Counted from the stretch's first letter, positions 1 to 5,411 are shown. The stretch is DNA of 9,515 nt from Candidatus Adlerbacteria bacterium (GCA_903840375.1 CAIMFR010000067.1:1-9515); one strand, 5' to 3'. The notes: generated from the sequence alone by a model not told the origin. Numbers and translations are program-made.

Positions 1-40
1 GGACTACTCCCACACAATTTCTTATTCGTAGAATGGGACG

Positions 41-46
41 TAAAAT
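41..46 (+). promoter_or_regulatory. Putative -10 element of the 74-aa gene
   Basis: TAAAAT matches TATAAT at five of six bases and ends six bases before the ATG at 53, so transcription would begin at or beside the start codon. No Shine-Dalgarno sequence precedes the ATG. The region is A-rich and the -35 side is unconvincing, so the call rests on spacing and on the same arrangement at other genes in the window. Confidence 0.3.
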
Positions 47-52
47 AAAACA

Positions 53-277
53 ATGATTAGCGAGAACACATTCAATGAGTTTCAAAAAGCCGTCGAAGAA
101 GAGCACGGCGTTACCCTCGACCCAAAAGAGGCAAAAGAAATACTACAAGGTATGGTGAATTATTTTGACCTGTTGGCAAAGTTACATCACAGAGACGTAT
201 TAGCTGAAAAAGAGAAAGAGAGTTTGTCAGGCGGTAACGCTCCCAAACCGAGCGAACATCTTGAAGACGTGCTTTGA
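53..277 (+). CDS. Small acidic helical protein of unknown function
   Basis: This is a 74-residue protein with no recognised catalytic motif. Residues 5-55 look mainly alpha-helical (NEFQKAVEEEHGV, then PKEAKEILQGMVNYFDLLAKL), and the tail from about residue 56 is polar and probably disordered. The pattern of a short helix, an acidic E-E-H-G turn, 'D/P-x-E-A' and a second helix with aromatic residues resembles small proteins I associate with recombinases and mobile elements in CPR genomes; that link comes from memory and was not tested. It is transcribed toward the recombinase gene and its last 17 codons (stop included) overlap the recombinase 3' end on the other strand. It could be an element-encoded accessory or regulatory protein. 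The function is unknown; that it is a real gene is moderately likely from its protein-like composition. Confidence 0.55.
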   Translation: MISENTFNEFQKAVEEEHGVTLDPKEAKEILQGMVNYFDLLAKLHHRDVLAEKEKESLSGGNAPKPSEHLEDVL

Positions 278-1141
278 TTTTTTCTCCACGTTTGTCTCAT
301 CGTCGTACACCATCAACATTTCAAGCGAGCGATGGCGACTAAACTTGCGAACGTCCTGCATAGACATACTTTTGAGTAGCTCGGTAACGTAGAAGTGTCG
401 AAAACCGTGCACTGTTTTGTTGTACGCCAGCTCTTTGAATTGAACGTAAAACTCACGCTGTATGGTCTTGGTGCTCAATCTCTCTGTCTTTCTGTTGCCA
501 AGAGAGCTAAATAGAGCCCCAGAAGTTGCCTTGTACGCCTCCAAATATGCTCGGAGCGCCTTCTGGGTGGCAGGGGCAAGATATATGGGTTCTTTGTCGT
601 CTGAACCCTTCCCGTGGACAAATGCGAGGTTACGGACAAGGTCTATGTCCTCGACATTGAGACGGACGATCTCAATTTGTCGCAACCCCTGAAAAGCTAA
701 AAGCGAGTACATAGTTTTGAGGCGGAGATTGCGGAGTGTTGGTGGTAGGTACTTTATTTTTACACCGAGCAGGTGCACTTGGTCGTCGGTCAATCCGTCG
801 CGTTTATGTTTCTTTGACTGGCGAAATTGTCGGACGTTATAAGTTACGTCGAACGGCAACATACCACGTCGATTGAGTTCTTTGAGAAAGACACGAGCCG
901 TCGCAAGATACTTATTTTTCGTCGAGATAGTGTAATCAGTTCGTCCTTGTAAGTATCGCTTGAAAGCAGTACACGAGTGCTGGCTAAAACCGTGCTGTTG
1001 AACGTACGAAATGAAAAGACCTACCCGTGCCGAGTAGTCCTTGCGTGTTGTCTCGCTAACATCGAGACCGTCAAAAATGTTTTCAGTTTTAGTTTGTGGC
1101 TCTTTTAGGAGCAACCAGTTTAGGTGTGTGTTCATATTCAA
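227..1141 (-). CDS. Tyrosine recombinase / phage-type integrase
   Basis: This protein of about 304 residues should cut and rejoin DNA through a covalent 3'-phosphotyrosine intermediate. The N-terminal part (about 20-95) looks like a SAM-like core-binding domain, and the catalytic domain spans about 115-290. The full catalytic set is visible: Arg154 in QGLRQIEI, Lys178 in HGKG, His245-x-x-Arg248 in HGFRHF, His270 in SRH and the nucleophile Tyr279, nine residues after His270 as is usual. The long frame opens with TTG at 1141, but the ATG two codons later (1135) is the better start. Both starts overlap the end of the upstream DUF488 gene, which suggests translational coupling. No Shine-Dalgarno is seen. 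Its neighbours (DUF488, terminase-like HTH protein) and divergence from chromosomal XerC/XerD point to an element integrase. Its attachment site is not identified. Confidence 0.9.
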   Translation of the reverse strand: MNMNTHLNWLLLKEPQTKTENIFDGLDVSETTRKDYSARVGLFISYVQQHGFSQHSCTAFKRYLQGRTDYTISTKNKYLATARVFLKELNRRGMLPFDVTYNVRQFRQSKKHKRDGLTDDQVHLLGVKIKYLPPTLRNLRLKTMYSLLAFQGLRQIEIVRLNVEDIDLVRNLAFVHGKGSDDKEPIYLAPATQKALRAYLEAYKATSGALFSSLGNRKTERLSTKTIQREFYVQFKELAYNKTVHGFRHFYVTELLKSMSMQDVRKFSRHRSLEMLMVYDDETNVEKKSKHVFKMFARFGSVTA

Positions 1142-1520
1142 TATGGGTAACTAAAAGCCCTCGCTCCCAGAAAGAGGGAGTGAGGACTGTATAGCGGTGG
1201 CACTTACGATAATCTCCTTCGGAGCACATAACGCAAACATTCAAACCAGATTTAGCGTACCTTGCTAGCTCGTCGATAGTTTCTTCGTATTCAGTATTTA
1301 TTTCGAGACCGCCGAGATTACGTCCGCGATAAAGGTATTGGATACCTTCTTTCGTGAGAGCTTTCTCAATCGTCATTTTGTTGTATTGCGGTATCCACCT
1401 CGAAAATGGAATTGAGCGAACGTCGACAAGTACGTTGATGTTATTTTCTTTTAGTTTTCCGATAAATGTTTCTGTTGTTTTGTTGCTATGACCACAAGTA
1501 AAAATGGTTTTTGTTTTCAT
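1089..1520 (-). CDS. DUF488 family protein
   Basis: This is a 143-residue protein from the ATG at 1520; the frame extends to a TTG at 1550, but the ATG start puts the family's beginning (KTIFTCGHSNKTTETF) right at the N terminus. Typical DUF488 marks are visible: GHS at 10-12, DVRSIPFSRW from residue 33, NKM near 47-49, and the C-terminal cysteine motif with Cys96, Cys99 and C107-H-R. The biochemical function of DUF488 is not established; members often sit near mobile or defence genes. The last 53 bases overlap the recombinase reading frame on the same strand, so the two are probably co-transcribed and translationally coupled. The gene lies 63 bases downstream of the HTH gene's stop. Confidence 0.8.
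   Translation of the reverse strand: MKTKTIFTCGHSNKTTETFIGKLKENNINVLVDVRSIPFSRWIPQYNKMTIEKALTKEGIQYLYRGRNLGGLEINTEYEETIDELARYAKSGLNVCVMCSEGDYRKCHRYTVLTPSFWERGLLVTHIEYEHTPKLVAPKRATN
1159..1185 (-). other. Terminator-like hairpin inside the DUF488 3' end
   Basis: A 10-bp stem (CCTCGCTCCC at 1159-1168 with GGGAGTGAGG at 1176-1185, one G-T pair) surrounds a 7-base loop. Read on the minus strand it is followed by GCTTTTAG, a short U-run. It falls within the DUF488 coding sequence and ends about 18 bases before the recombinase start, where it could reduce read-through or mask initiation. It may equally be incidental structure in coding sequence. Confidence 0.4.
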
Positions 1521-1583
1521 ATATTCAACATAGCAAGCACCAACTACCAAGCAAGATTGCGGAGCAACTACCGCGTGTTACAT

Positions 1584-2312
1584 TCAAGCGTCTTCACCAG
1601 CTGATGTTTCGGTTTGTGTTTCTCCCTCCACTTCTTCTGGATTGTTTGCTTCAAGAACCGCCGCTAAACCGATGTTTTTGAGTGCAGTATTTATGAGTTG
1701 TCGTTGCTCCAACGGGATTTCTTGAACAGGGTTTGTGTTCTCAACTTCGAACTTATCGCTGTACTGTTCAAACATCTTGGCAAAGAGCTCGACTTCTCTG
1801 GGTGCACCAGTTCTGGCACGTTTGACCAGAGCGTAGAAAATGTCGCTCGAATACTTACGAAAAATGACATCACGTCGGATCTTCACTTCGTCCCAGAAGC
1901 CAGTAAGCTGTTTCCATGCGGTGAGGGTGTTGTAGTGGATACCGTGATTTTCGGCAAACTCCTTTTGTAGTTGTGGTTTACGTTCGTGTCGTGGTCGAGC
2001 TATCCAATCAAGGTACTTCAACATTATTTCTTTATCCTCGATGACAGTAGGGTCGATGAACCGAAACCTTGTGTCTTTCTGGAAATCACTGTTTTCACGA
2101 CGCTTTGGAACAGGCGTAGGGACGACTTTCGAGCTAGGCATAAAGACGACCTCGGTGTCTTTAGTAATCTCACGTGTGCTTATGAGATGTTTGACGACGG
2201 CTTTCCTTATCCGTTGTTTACGCTGTTGCTCCTGCTCTGCGCTCTTTTGGGTGAACTGCTTCGCGAACTCTTGAATGTTCACTCCTTGTTTTGTTTTTGT
2301 TTGAATAGTCAT
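1584..2312 (-). CDS. Helix-turn-helix protein resembling small terminase subunits (phBC6A51-like)
   Basis: This is a 242-residue soluble protein. The first 75 residues are charged and probably partly disordered or coiled-coil (Q/E/K-rich about 12-45). Residues 95-190 form the recognisable core: KYLDWIARPRHERKP, then a helix-turn-helix around 113-140 (QKEFAENHGIHYNTLTAWK, with Trp140 nearby), then helices to about 190. The C-terminal tail (about 225-242) is acidic. This resembles the phBC6A51 helix-turn-helix family and phage small terminase subunits, which bind DNA packaging sites and recruit the large ATPase. No large terminase is visible, so packaging cannot be concluded; a site-specific DNA-binding role in an integrated element is equally possible. 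ATG start, no Shine-Dalgarno. The gene leads the DUF488 and recombinase genes on the same strand. Confidence 0.65.
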   Translation of the reverse strand: MTIQTKTKQGVNIQEFAKQFTQKSAEQEQQRKQRIRKAVVKHLISTREITKDTEVVFMPSSKVVPTPVPKRRENSDFQKDTRFRFIDPTVIEDKEIMLKYLDWIARPRHERKPQLQKEFAENHGIHYNTLTAWKQLTGFWDEVKIRRDVIFRKYSSDIFYALVKRARTGAPREVELFAKMFEQYSDKFEVENTNPVQEIPLEQRQLINTALKNIGLAAVLEANNPEEVEGETQTETSAGEDA

Positions 2313-2328
2313 AGTTTTTTGGATATAG

Positions 2329-2448
2329 TTAGGCGACCTGCTGGGTTAGTTGGGAGGTAGCCAAAAACGCCTTCATTTCAGCTTGAAGGTCTGCCCATTG
2401 TTTGAGTTCAGCTACTAGCGTGTTCCAACTAAAACCTATACAGTCCAC
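2329..2448 (-). CDS. Possible 39-residue protein upstream of the HTH gene
   Basis: This short frame opens with GTG at 2448 and stops at 2329, 16 bases before the HTH gene. Its product is protein-like and amphipathic (core WNTLVAELKQWADLQAEMKAF), ending in a Gln/Thr-rich tail. The frame is closed by a TGA shortly upstream (about 2474), so it is either a true micro-gene, a leader peptide for the operon, or the 3' remnant of a longer broken gene. An internal ATG would give a much shorter peptide. The function is unknown, and the call rests on composition and position only. Confidence 0.35.
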   Translation of the reverse strand: MDCIGFSWNTLVAELKQWADLQAEMKAFLATSQLTQQVA

Positions 2449-2461
2449 AAACGTTAAGAAA

Positions 2462-2479
2462 ATGGTGATAGTTCACCAT
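2462..2479. repeat. Perfect 7-bp palindrome upstream of the accessory operon
   Basis: ATGGTGA-TAGT-TCACCAT is a perfect inverted repeat lying between the start of the minus-strand accessory run (2448) and the tRNA-Val promoter. Its size and place suit an operator for the minus-strand operon. The 2449-2573 stretch otherwise holds only AT-rich sequence and the tRNA promoter. Confidence 0.35.
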
Positions 2480-2529
2480 GAAAATTATCCCTGACCACAA
2501 ATTTTATGAAGGTGTAATTTCCAACCATA

Positions 2530-2558
2530 TTTCAATTTAGGTAATTTTTCTGTATACT
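2530..2558 (+). promoter_or_regulatory. Promoter of tRNA-Val
   Basis: TATACT at 2553-2558, directly preceded by TG, is a good -10 element 15 bases before the tRNA. The -35 candidate near 2530-2536 (TTTCAAT) is weak. The AT-rich surroundings fit a promoter for the stable RNA. Confidence 0.5.
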
Positions 2559-2573
2559 AAATCCGGCAAATAA

Positions 2574-2646
2574 GGACGGTTAGCTCAGCCGGTAGAGCGT
2601 TCCCTTCACACGGGAGAGGTCACAGGTCCGAGTCCTGTACCGTCCA
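2574..2646 (+). tRNA. tRNA-Val (anticodon CAC)
   Basis: The full cloverleaf folds. Acceptor GGACGGT pairs with ACCGTCC, the D stem is GCTC/GAGC with GG in the loop, and the anticodon stem TTCCC/GGGAG carries loop TTCACAC, giving CAC for codon GUG. The T stem is ACAGG/CCTGT with loop TCCGAGT. The discriminator is A and CCA is not encoded, so a CCA-adding enzyme is needed. Position 55 is C rather than the near-universal U. Confidence 0.95.
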
Positions 2647-2681
2647 CATTGTTTTCGTCAAAGGCGACAAGCAATGAATTG

Positions 2682-2690
2682 TGCTACAAT
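2682..2690 (+). promoter_or_regulatory. Extended -10 promoter for tRNA-Pro and the HD gene
   Basis: TGCTACAAT is an extended -10 element (TGn plus TACAAT) 29 bases before tRNA-Pro. No strong -35 is seen, as is usual for extended -10 promoters. With no other clear promoter before the HD gene at 2833, the tRNA and that gene may share this transcript. Confidence 0.5.
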
Positions 2691-2719
2691 GCCTCTTGTA
2701 CATCGGTCGAAAACTGTGT

Positions 2720-2790
2720 CGGGATGTGGTATAGTGGCATTACGTACGCTTCGGGTGCGTAAAACCCGAGTCCGATTCTCGGCATCCCGA
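2720..2790 (+). tRNA. tRNA-Pro (anticodon CGG)
   Basis: Acceptor CGGGATG pairs with CATCCCG. The D stem is short (GTA/TAC) and its loop contains GG. The anticodon stem TACGC/GCGTA carries loop TTCGGGT, giving CGG for codon CCG, with G37 as expected for the TrmD target in proline tRNAs. The T stem CCGAG/CTCGG carries loop TCCGATT, again with C at position 55. Discriminator A; CCA is not encoded. Confidence 0.95.
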
Positions 2791-2832
2791 CAGAGTTTTT
2801 GACAAAATTGCAGATGGTGGAAGAATGCATGC

Positions 2833-3444
2833 GTGAAGAAGAAAGATGATTTTCAGAAGATAGCGGACTTCGTGTATGAGGTCGGTATTCTGCGTAGCAC
2901 ACCGAGATCGGGTTTTTGGTTTCTCGGCACAGGCAACCAGTCCGTGGCGGAGCATCTTTTCCGCACAGCAATGATAGCGTACGCGCTTGCGTATCTCACA
3001 CCGGAGGTGAATAAAGAAAAAATAATCTTGATGGCGCTCGTACACGACCTCGGCGAGGGTCGCACGTCGGATCTCAATTACGTACATCAACGATACGGGC
3101 GACTCGCAGAAGGTGTTGCATTCGACGACATCGCACAAGCTGTCCCATTTGGTGGGATGTTCCGCGATCTCTATTCGGAGGAACAGAAACGCGAGACACT
3201 TGAGGCTAAGTTAGTAAAGGATGCCGACCAACTCGAGTGGATCGCTTCGCTTCGTGAAGAGGAATCAAAGGGTAATGTGCGAGCGAAGGAAAAGATAACG
3301 ATTGCCTATAAACGCCTCAAGACTCCTGTCGCAAAAAAGCTCGGCAATCAACTTCTCAAAATAGCCCCCGATGCGTGGTGGTTCGACAAAGATGACAATT
3401 GGTTCGTCGAGCGAAAAGAATCGGACAGAAAGAAAAAAGTGTAG
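2833..3444 (+). CDS. HD-domain phosphohydrolase, YfbR/HDDC2-like
   Basis: This 203-residue protein belongs to the metal-dependent HD superfamily. The metal ligands are visible in order: His41 in SVAEHLFR, His71-Asp72 in ALVHDLGEG, and an Asp in KDAD (Asp132 most likely). The nearest characterised relatives are 5'-deoxynucleotidases such as YfbR, which dephosphorylate deoxynucleoside monophosphates; nucleotide salvage or pool control is therefore the likely role, but the substrate is not proven. The core ends near residue 180 and the C-terminal tail is Trp-rich then Lys-rich (ending KESDRKKKV). It starts with GTG at 2833; an in-frame stop at 2800 leaves no upstream ATG. GGTGGAAG about 10 bases upstream is the closest thing to a ribosome binding site in the window. 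It lies between tRNA-Pro and tRNA-Ala, probably co-transcribed with the former. Confidence 0.85.
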   Translation: MKKKDDFQKIADFVYEVGILRSTPRSGFWFLGTGNQSVAEHLFRTAMIAYALAYLTPEVNKEKIILMALVHDLGEGRTSDLNYVHQRYGRLAEGVAFDDIAQAVPFGGMFRDLYSEEQKRETLEAKLVKDADQLEWIASLREEESKGNVRAKEKITIAYKRLKTPVAKKLGNQLLKIAPDAWWFDKDDNWFVERKESDRKKKV

Positions 3445-3464
3445 TCGCGCCACCTAGTTTATTG

Positions 3465-3473
3465 TGGTATAAA
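3465..3473 (+). promoter_or_regulatory. Extended -10 promoter of tRNA-Ala
   Basis: TGGTATAAA is an extended -10 element (TG-G-TATAAA) ending 11 bases before the tRNA, just after the HD gene stop. A -35 box is not clear. Confidence 0.55.
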
Positions 3474-3484
3474 AATGAATGTTA

Positions 3485-3555
3485 GGGCCCGTAGTTAAGT
3501 GGTAAAACGCTGCATTCGCATTGCAGAGGCGCGAGTCCGATTCTCGCCGGGTCCA
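3485..3555 (+). tRNA. tRNA-Ala (anticodon CGC)
   Basis: Acceptor GGGCCCG pairs with CGGGTCC, including the G3-U70 wobble that is the main alanine identity element. The D stem is GTT/AAC. The anticodon stem CTGCA/TGCAG carries loop TTCGCAT, giving CGC for codon GCG. The T stem GCGAG/CTCGC carries loop TCCGATT with C at position 55. Discriminator A; no encoded CCA. The last bases also form one arm of an extended hairpin running to 3605. Confidence 0.95.
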
Positions 3556-3800
3556 CAAAGCGGTCTTGTCAAAATACGCCATGCGGCGTATTTTGCGCTT
3601 TGTGGAAGGCACAGGCATATTTCGCACAGCAGTGCGAAATGCCGAGCCGGGGTCGCGGAAAAATATTTGTGTCGACAAATATTTTATCTGTGACCACAAA
3701 AGCAAAGGAGTCCCGCTGAAAGCGGGATGACTATTGTTTGTGTGAGCCGGCGAGAATCGGAGGCCGGAGCGGGTATAAAATGTGCGGGGCACATTTTATG
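3553..3800. repeat. Cluster of five strong hairpins in the tRNA-Ala/cysS intergenic region
   Basis: About 300 bp without a credible gene holds five consecutive hairpins. A: AAAATACGCC 3571-3580 with 3585-3594, enclosed by an outer 10-bp stem 3553-3562/3596-3605 (CCACAAAGCG). B: ATTTCGCAC 3619-3627 with 3632-3640. C: AAAATATTTGT 3660-3670 with 3675-3685, extended by nine pairs to 3651/3695. D: TCCCGCT 3711-3717 with 3721-3727. E: ATAAAATGTGC 3775-3785 with 3789-3799. Loops are 3-4 bases. Stem sequences differ, yet A, C and E share AAAAT...ATTTT ends. Linkers share CACAGGCAT (3610, 3804) and GAGCCGG (3644, 3744). Spacing is irregular, so this is not CRISPR. The hairpins may act as bidirectional terminators between tRNA-Ala and cysS, a structured RNA, or a palindromic repeat family. 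Structure is certain by reading; function is inferred. Confidence 0.8.
3747..3761 (-). repeat. Inverted copy of the tRNA-Ala T-arm
   Basis: CCGGCGAGAATCGGA is the exact reverse complement of 3536-3550, the T-loop and 3' T-stem of tRNA-Ala. The resemblance continues outward with a gap (TTTGTGTGAG here against CTTTGTGGAC opposite the tRNA 3' end). The two copies bracket hairpins A to D. It may be a tRNA relic, a boundary of the repeat, or long-range pairing with the tRNA precursor. Confidence 0.75.
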
Positions 3801-3845
3801 AGCCACAGGCATGAAACGGAACATATGTGAAGCCCGTAATAGATT

Positions 3846-3860
3846 CAGTAATATTTACTG
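3846..3860. repeat. Small palindrome over the cysS stop codon
   Basis: CAGTAA-TAT-TTACTG is a perfect 6-bp inverted repeat whose right arm contains the cysS stop codon. No U-run follows on the minus strand, so it is a weak terminator candidate at best. Confidence 0.35.
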
Positions 3861-5351
3861 CTTCGCCAAAAGCGTAGACCCTTCCGGAGTGTCCTTCACC
3901 TCGTATCCTTTTTCTAAAATTTGTTTACGCAAGGCGTCGGCTTTTTCAAAATCCGATGCTGACCTTGCTGTATTGCGTTCATCTAGTAGTGTCTTCACAT
4001 CGGTCGGAATCTCGACAATTTTCTCCTGTTCTTTTTCTTTCGCGAACGGATTCAACAACTTTATGTTTTTTCTTTCCTCCAACCCGAGACCGAGGATACG
4101 ATCTGCCGCAATGAGTGCCGCGTATTTCGCGGCGGCAGAAATGGAATCATCCTTCACCAATTCCCATACGCGGGCAAGCGCGCGCGGCGTGTCGAGATCA
4201 TCTGCAATAGCAGTGTAGAAGTCGCGCATGAAACGTTCATCCGGCAATGCGTCACCTTTTTCTTTTGAAAATTCTTCGAAGAAAAGTCGAGTCAAGCGTT
4301 TGAGTGCGGCATTCGCCCCTTCGACCGCTTCCCACGTGAAATTCATCGGAGAGCGATAATGTGCGGTGAGGTAGAGATATCGCAACGCACGCGGCGAGAG
4401 TCCGCGGTCAGCTATCTGATAGAGATACACCGTGTTGCCGGTCGACTTGGCGATCTTTTTCCCCTCTATGGAAATGTATTCGTTGTGCATCCAATACCGC
4501 ACATATTGTTTGCCGGTGATACTTTCTGCCTGCGCTATCTCGTTGTTGTGATGCACTGGGATATGATCGATGCCGCCGGTATGAATGTCGATCTGCCGCC
4601 CCAGAAGCTTGAATATCATCGCGGTGCACTCGATATGCCAGCCGGGGAAGCCCTTTCCCCATGGTGACGACCACTCTTGCTGGCGCTTTTCTTTCGGCTT
4701 CGAAAGTTTCCACAGCGCAAAATCGTGCGGATTCTTTTTCTCTTTATTTTCTTCCACACGTGCACCGTCCTTCTGCCCGGATATGTCGATATGTCCCAGC
4801 TTGCCATAGCCGGGGAAGCGCTCTGTGTCAAAATAAATGCCGTCGGATGTCTTGTACGCGTACCCTTTTTCTTCTAATGCCTTCACCAGCGCTATCTGCT
4901 CGCCAATATATTCCGTGGCACGCGGAAATAAAATTTTAGAACGATCGATGCCCAGCAGATCGAGATCGGTGAAAAACTTTTCCGTGTACTCATGGGCAAT
5001 TTCTTGCGCAGTGCGACCGAGCTTGCGTGCTCCGGCTTCCATTTTGTCCTCGCCGGTATCCGAATCGGAGGTGAGATGTCCAACATCGGTGATGTTGATA
5101 ACTTGCTTGACACTGTAATCCCACTCTTCAAGCGTACGACGCAGGACGTCGGCAAAGACGTACGGACGCATGTTGCCGATATGCTGCTGCGCATACACGG
5201 TCGGACCGCAGTTGTACATTTTTACCTTCCGGTCGGAAAGCGGAATGAACGTTTCAAGCGTGCCGGAAAGGGTGTTGTAAAACTGAAGCTTCGCCAAATG
5301 TTGTGCATCTGTTTTATTTGATCCGAATATTTTCTTTAGAAAAGACACCAT
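3855..5351 (-). CDS. cysS: Cysteinyl-tRNA synthetase
   Basis: This class I synthetase (498 residues from the ATG at 5351) charges tRNA-Cys with cysteine in the cytoplasm using ATP. The catalytic signature HIGN (57-60, for HIGH) follows MYNCGPTVY, and the second signature is KIAKS (299-303) in place of KMSKS. The zinc site that selects cysteine is intact: Cys48, Cys242 (WHIEC), His267 and Glu271 in HHNNE. The C-terminal DALR-type helical domain spans about 340-490 and ends in a short tail region (ERNTARSASDFEKADALR). The segment GGIDHIPVHHNNE replaces the canonical GGGxDLxFPHHENE, which I associate with CPR enzymes. The frame extends to a GTG at 5372, but the ATG lies about 11 bases after a good -10 and is preferred. 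About 24 residues precede the usual start of the family (LQFYNTLSG). It is divergent from the S41 protease gene. Confidence 0.95.
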   Translation of the reverse strand: MVSFLKKIFGSNKTDAQHLAKLQFYNTLSGTLETFIPLSDRKVKMYNCGPTVYAQQHIGNMRPYVFADVLRRTLEEWDYSVKQVINITDVGHLTSDSDTGEDKMEAGARKLGRTAQEIAHEYTEKFFTDLDLLGIDRSKILFPRATEYIGEQIALVKALEEKGYAYKTSDGIYFDTERFPGYGKLGHIDISGQKDGARVEENKEKKNPHDFALWKLSKPKEKRQQEWSSPWGKGFPGWHIECTAMIFKLLGRQIDIHTGGIDHIPVHHNNEIAQAESITGKQYVRYWMHNEYISIEGKKIAKSTGNTVYLYQIADRGLSPRALRYLYLTAHYRSPMNFTWEAVEGANAALKRLTRLFFEEFSKEKGDALPDERFMRDFYTAIADDLDTPRALARVWELVKDDSISAAAKYAALIAADRILGLGLEERKNIKLLNPFAKEKEQEKIVEIPTDVKTLLDERNTARSASDFEKADALRKQILEKGYEVKDTPEGSTLLAKQ

Positions 5352-5361
5352 ACTTAATTGG

Positions 5362-5391
5362 ATTATATGCACAGTGTAACACTTATATCAT
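5362..5391 (-). promoter_or_regulatory. Promoter of cysS
   Basis: On the minus strand TATAAT (5367 to 5362) is a consensus -10, with ATGATA (5391-5386) as a weak -35 at 18 bases. Transcription would start about four bases before the ATG at 5351, giving a nearly leaderless mRNA. This also argues against the upstream GTG start at 5372. Confidence 0.55.
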
Positions 5392-5411
5392 AGGCAGAAA
5401 AACATTTTTCG

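Noticed and set aside
2443..2648. Direct repeat of the tRNA-Val 3' end as an attachment site for the recombinase
   Set aside because: Only GTCCACA (seven bases) is shared between 2443 and the tRNA-Val end at 2642, the match is also found at tRNA-Ala, and the accessory genes lie on the 5' side of the tRNA.
2684..3138. Minus-strand frames antisense to tRNA-Pro and the HD gene
   Set aside because: They are shadows of the HD gene and tRNA; the plus-strand HD protein has clear catalytic motifs.
3454..3792. Open frames on both strands across tRNA-Ala and the hairpin cluster (up to 112 codons)
   Set aside because: They run through the tRNA gene and the palindromes, the translations are rich in Arg, Ser and Cys with no domain, and hairpins explain the sequence better.
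3553..3800. Hairpin cluster as a CRISPR array
   Set aside because: There is no regular direct repeat of constant length and no evenly sized spacers; the hairpin stems differ from each other.
4359..5321. Several plus- and minus-strand frames inside cysS
   Set aside because: They are alternative-frame shadows of a full-length, well-conserved synthetase.
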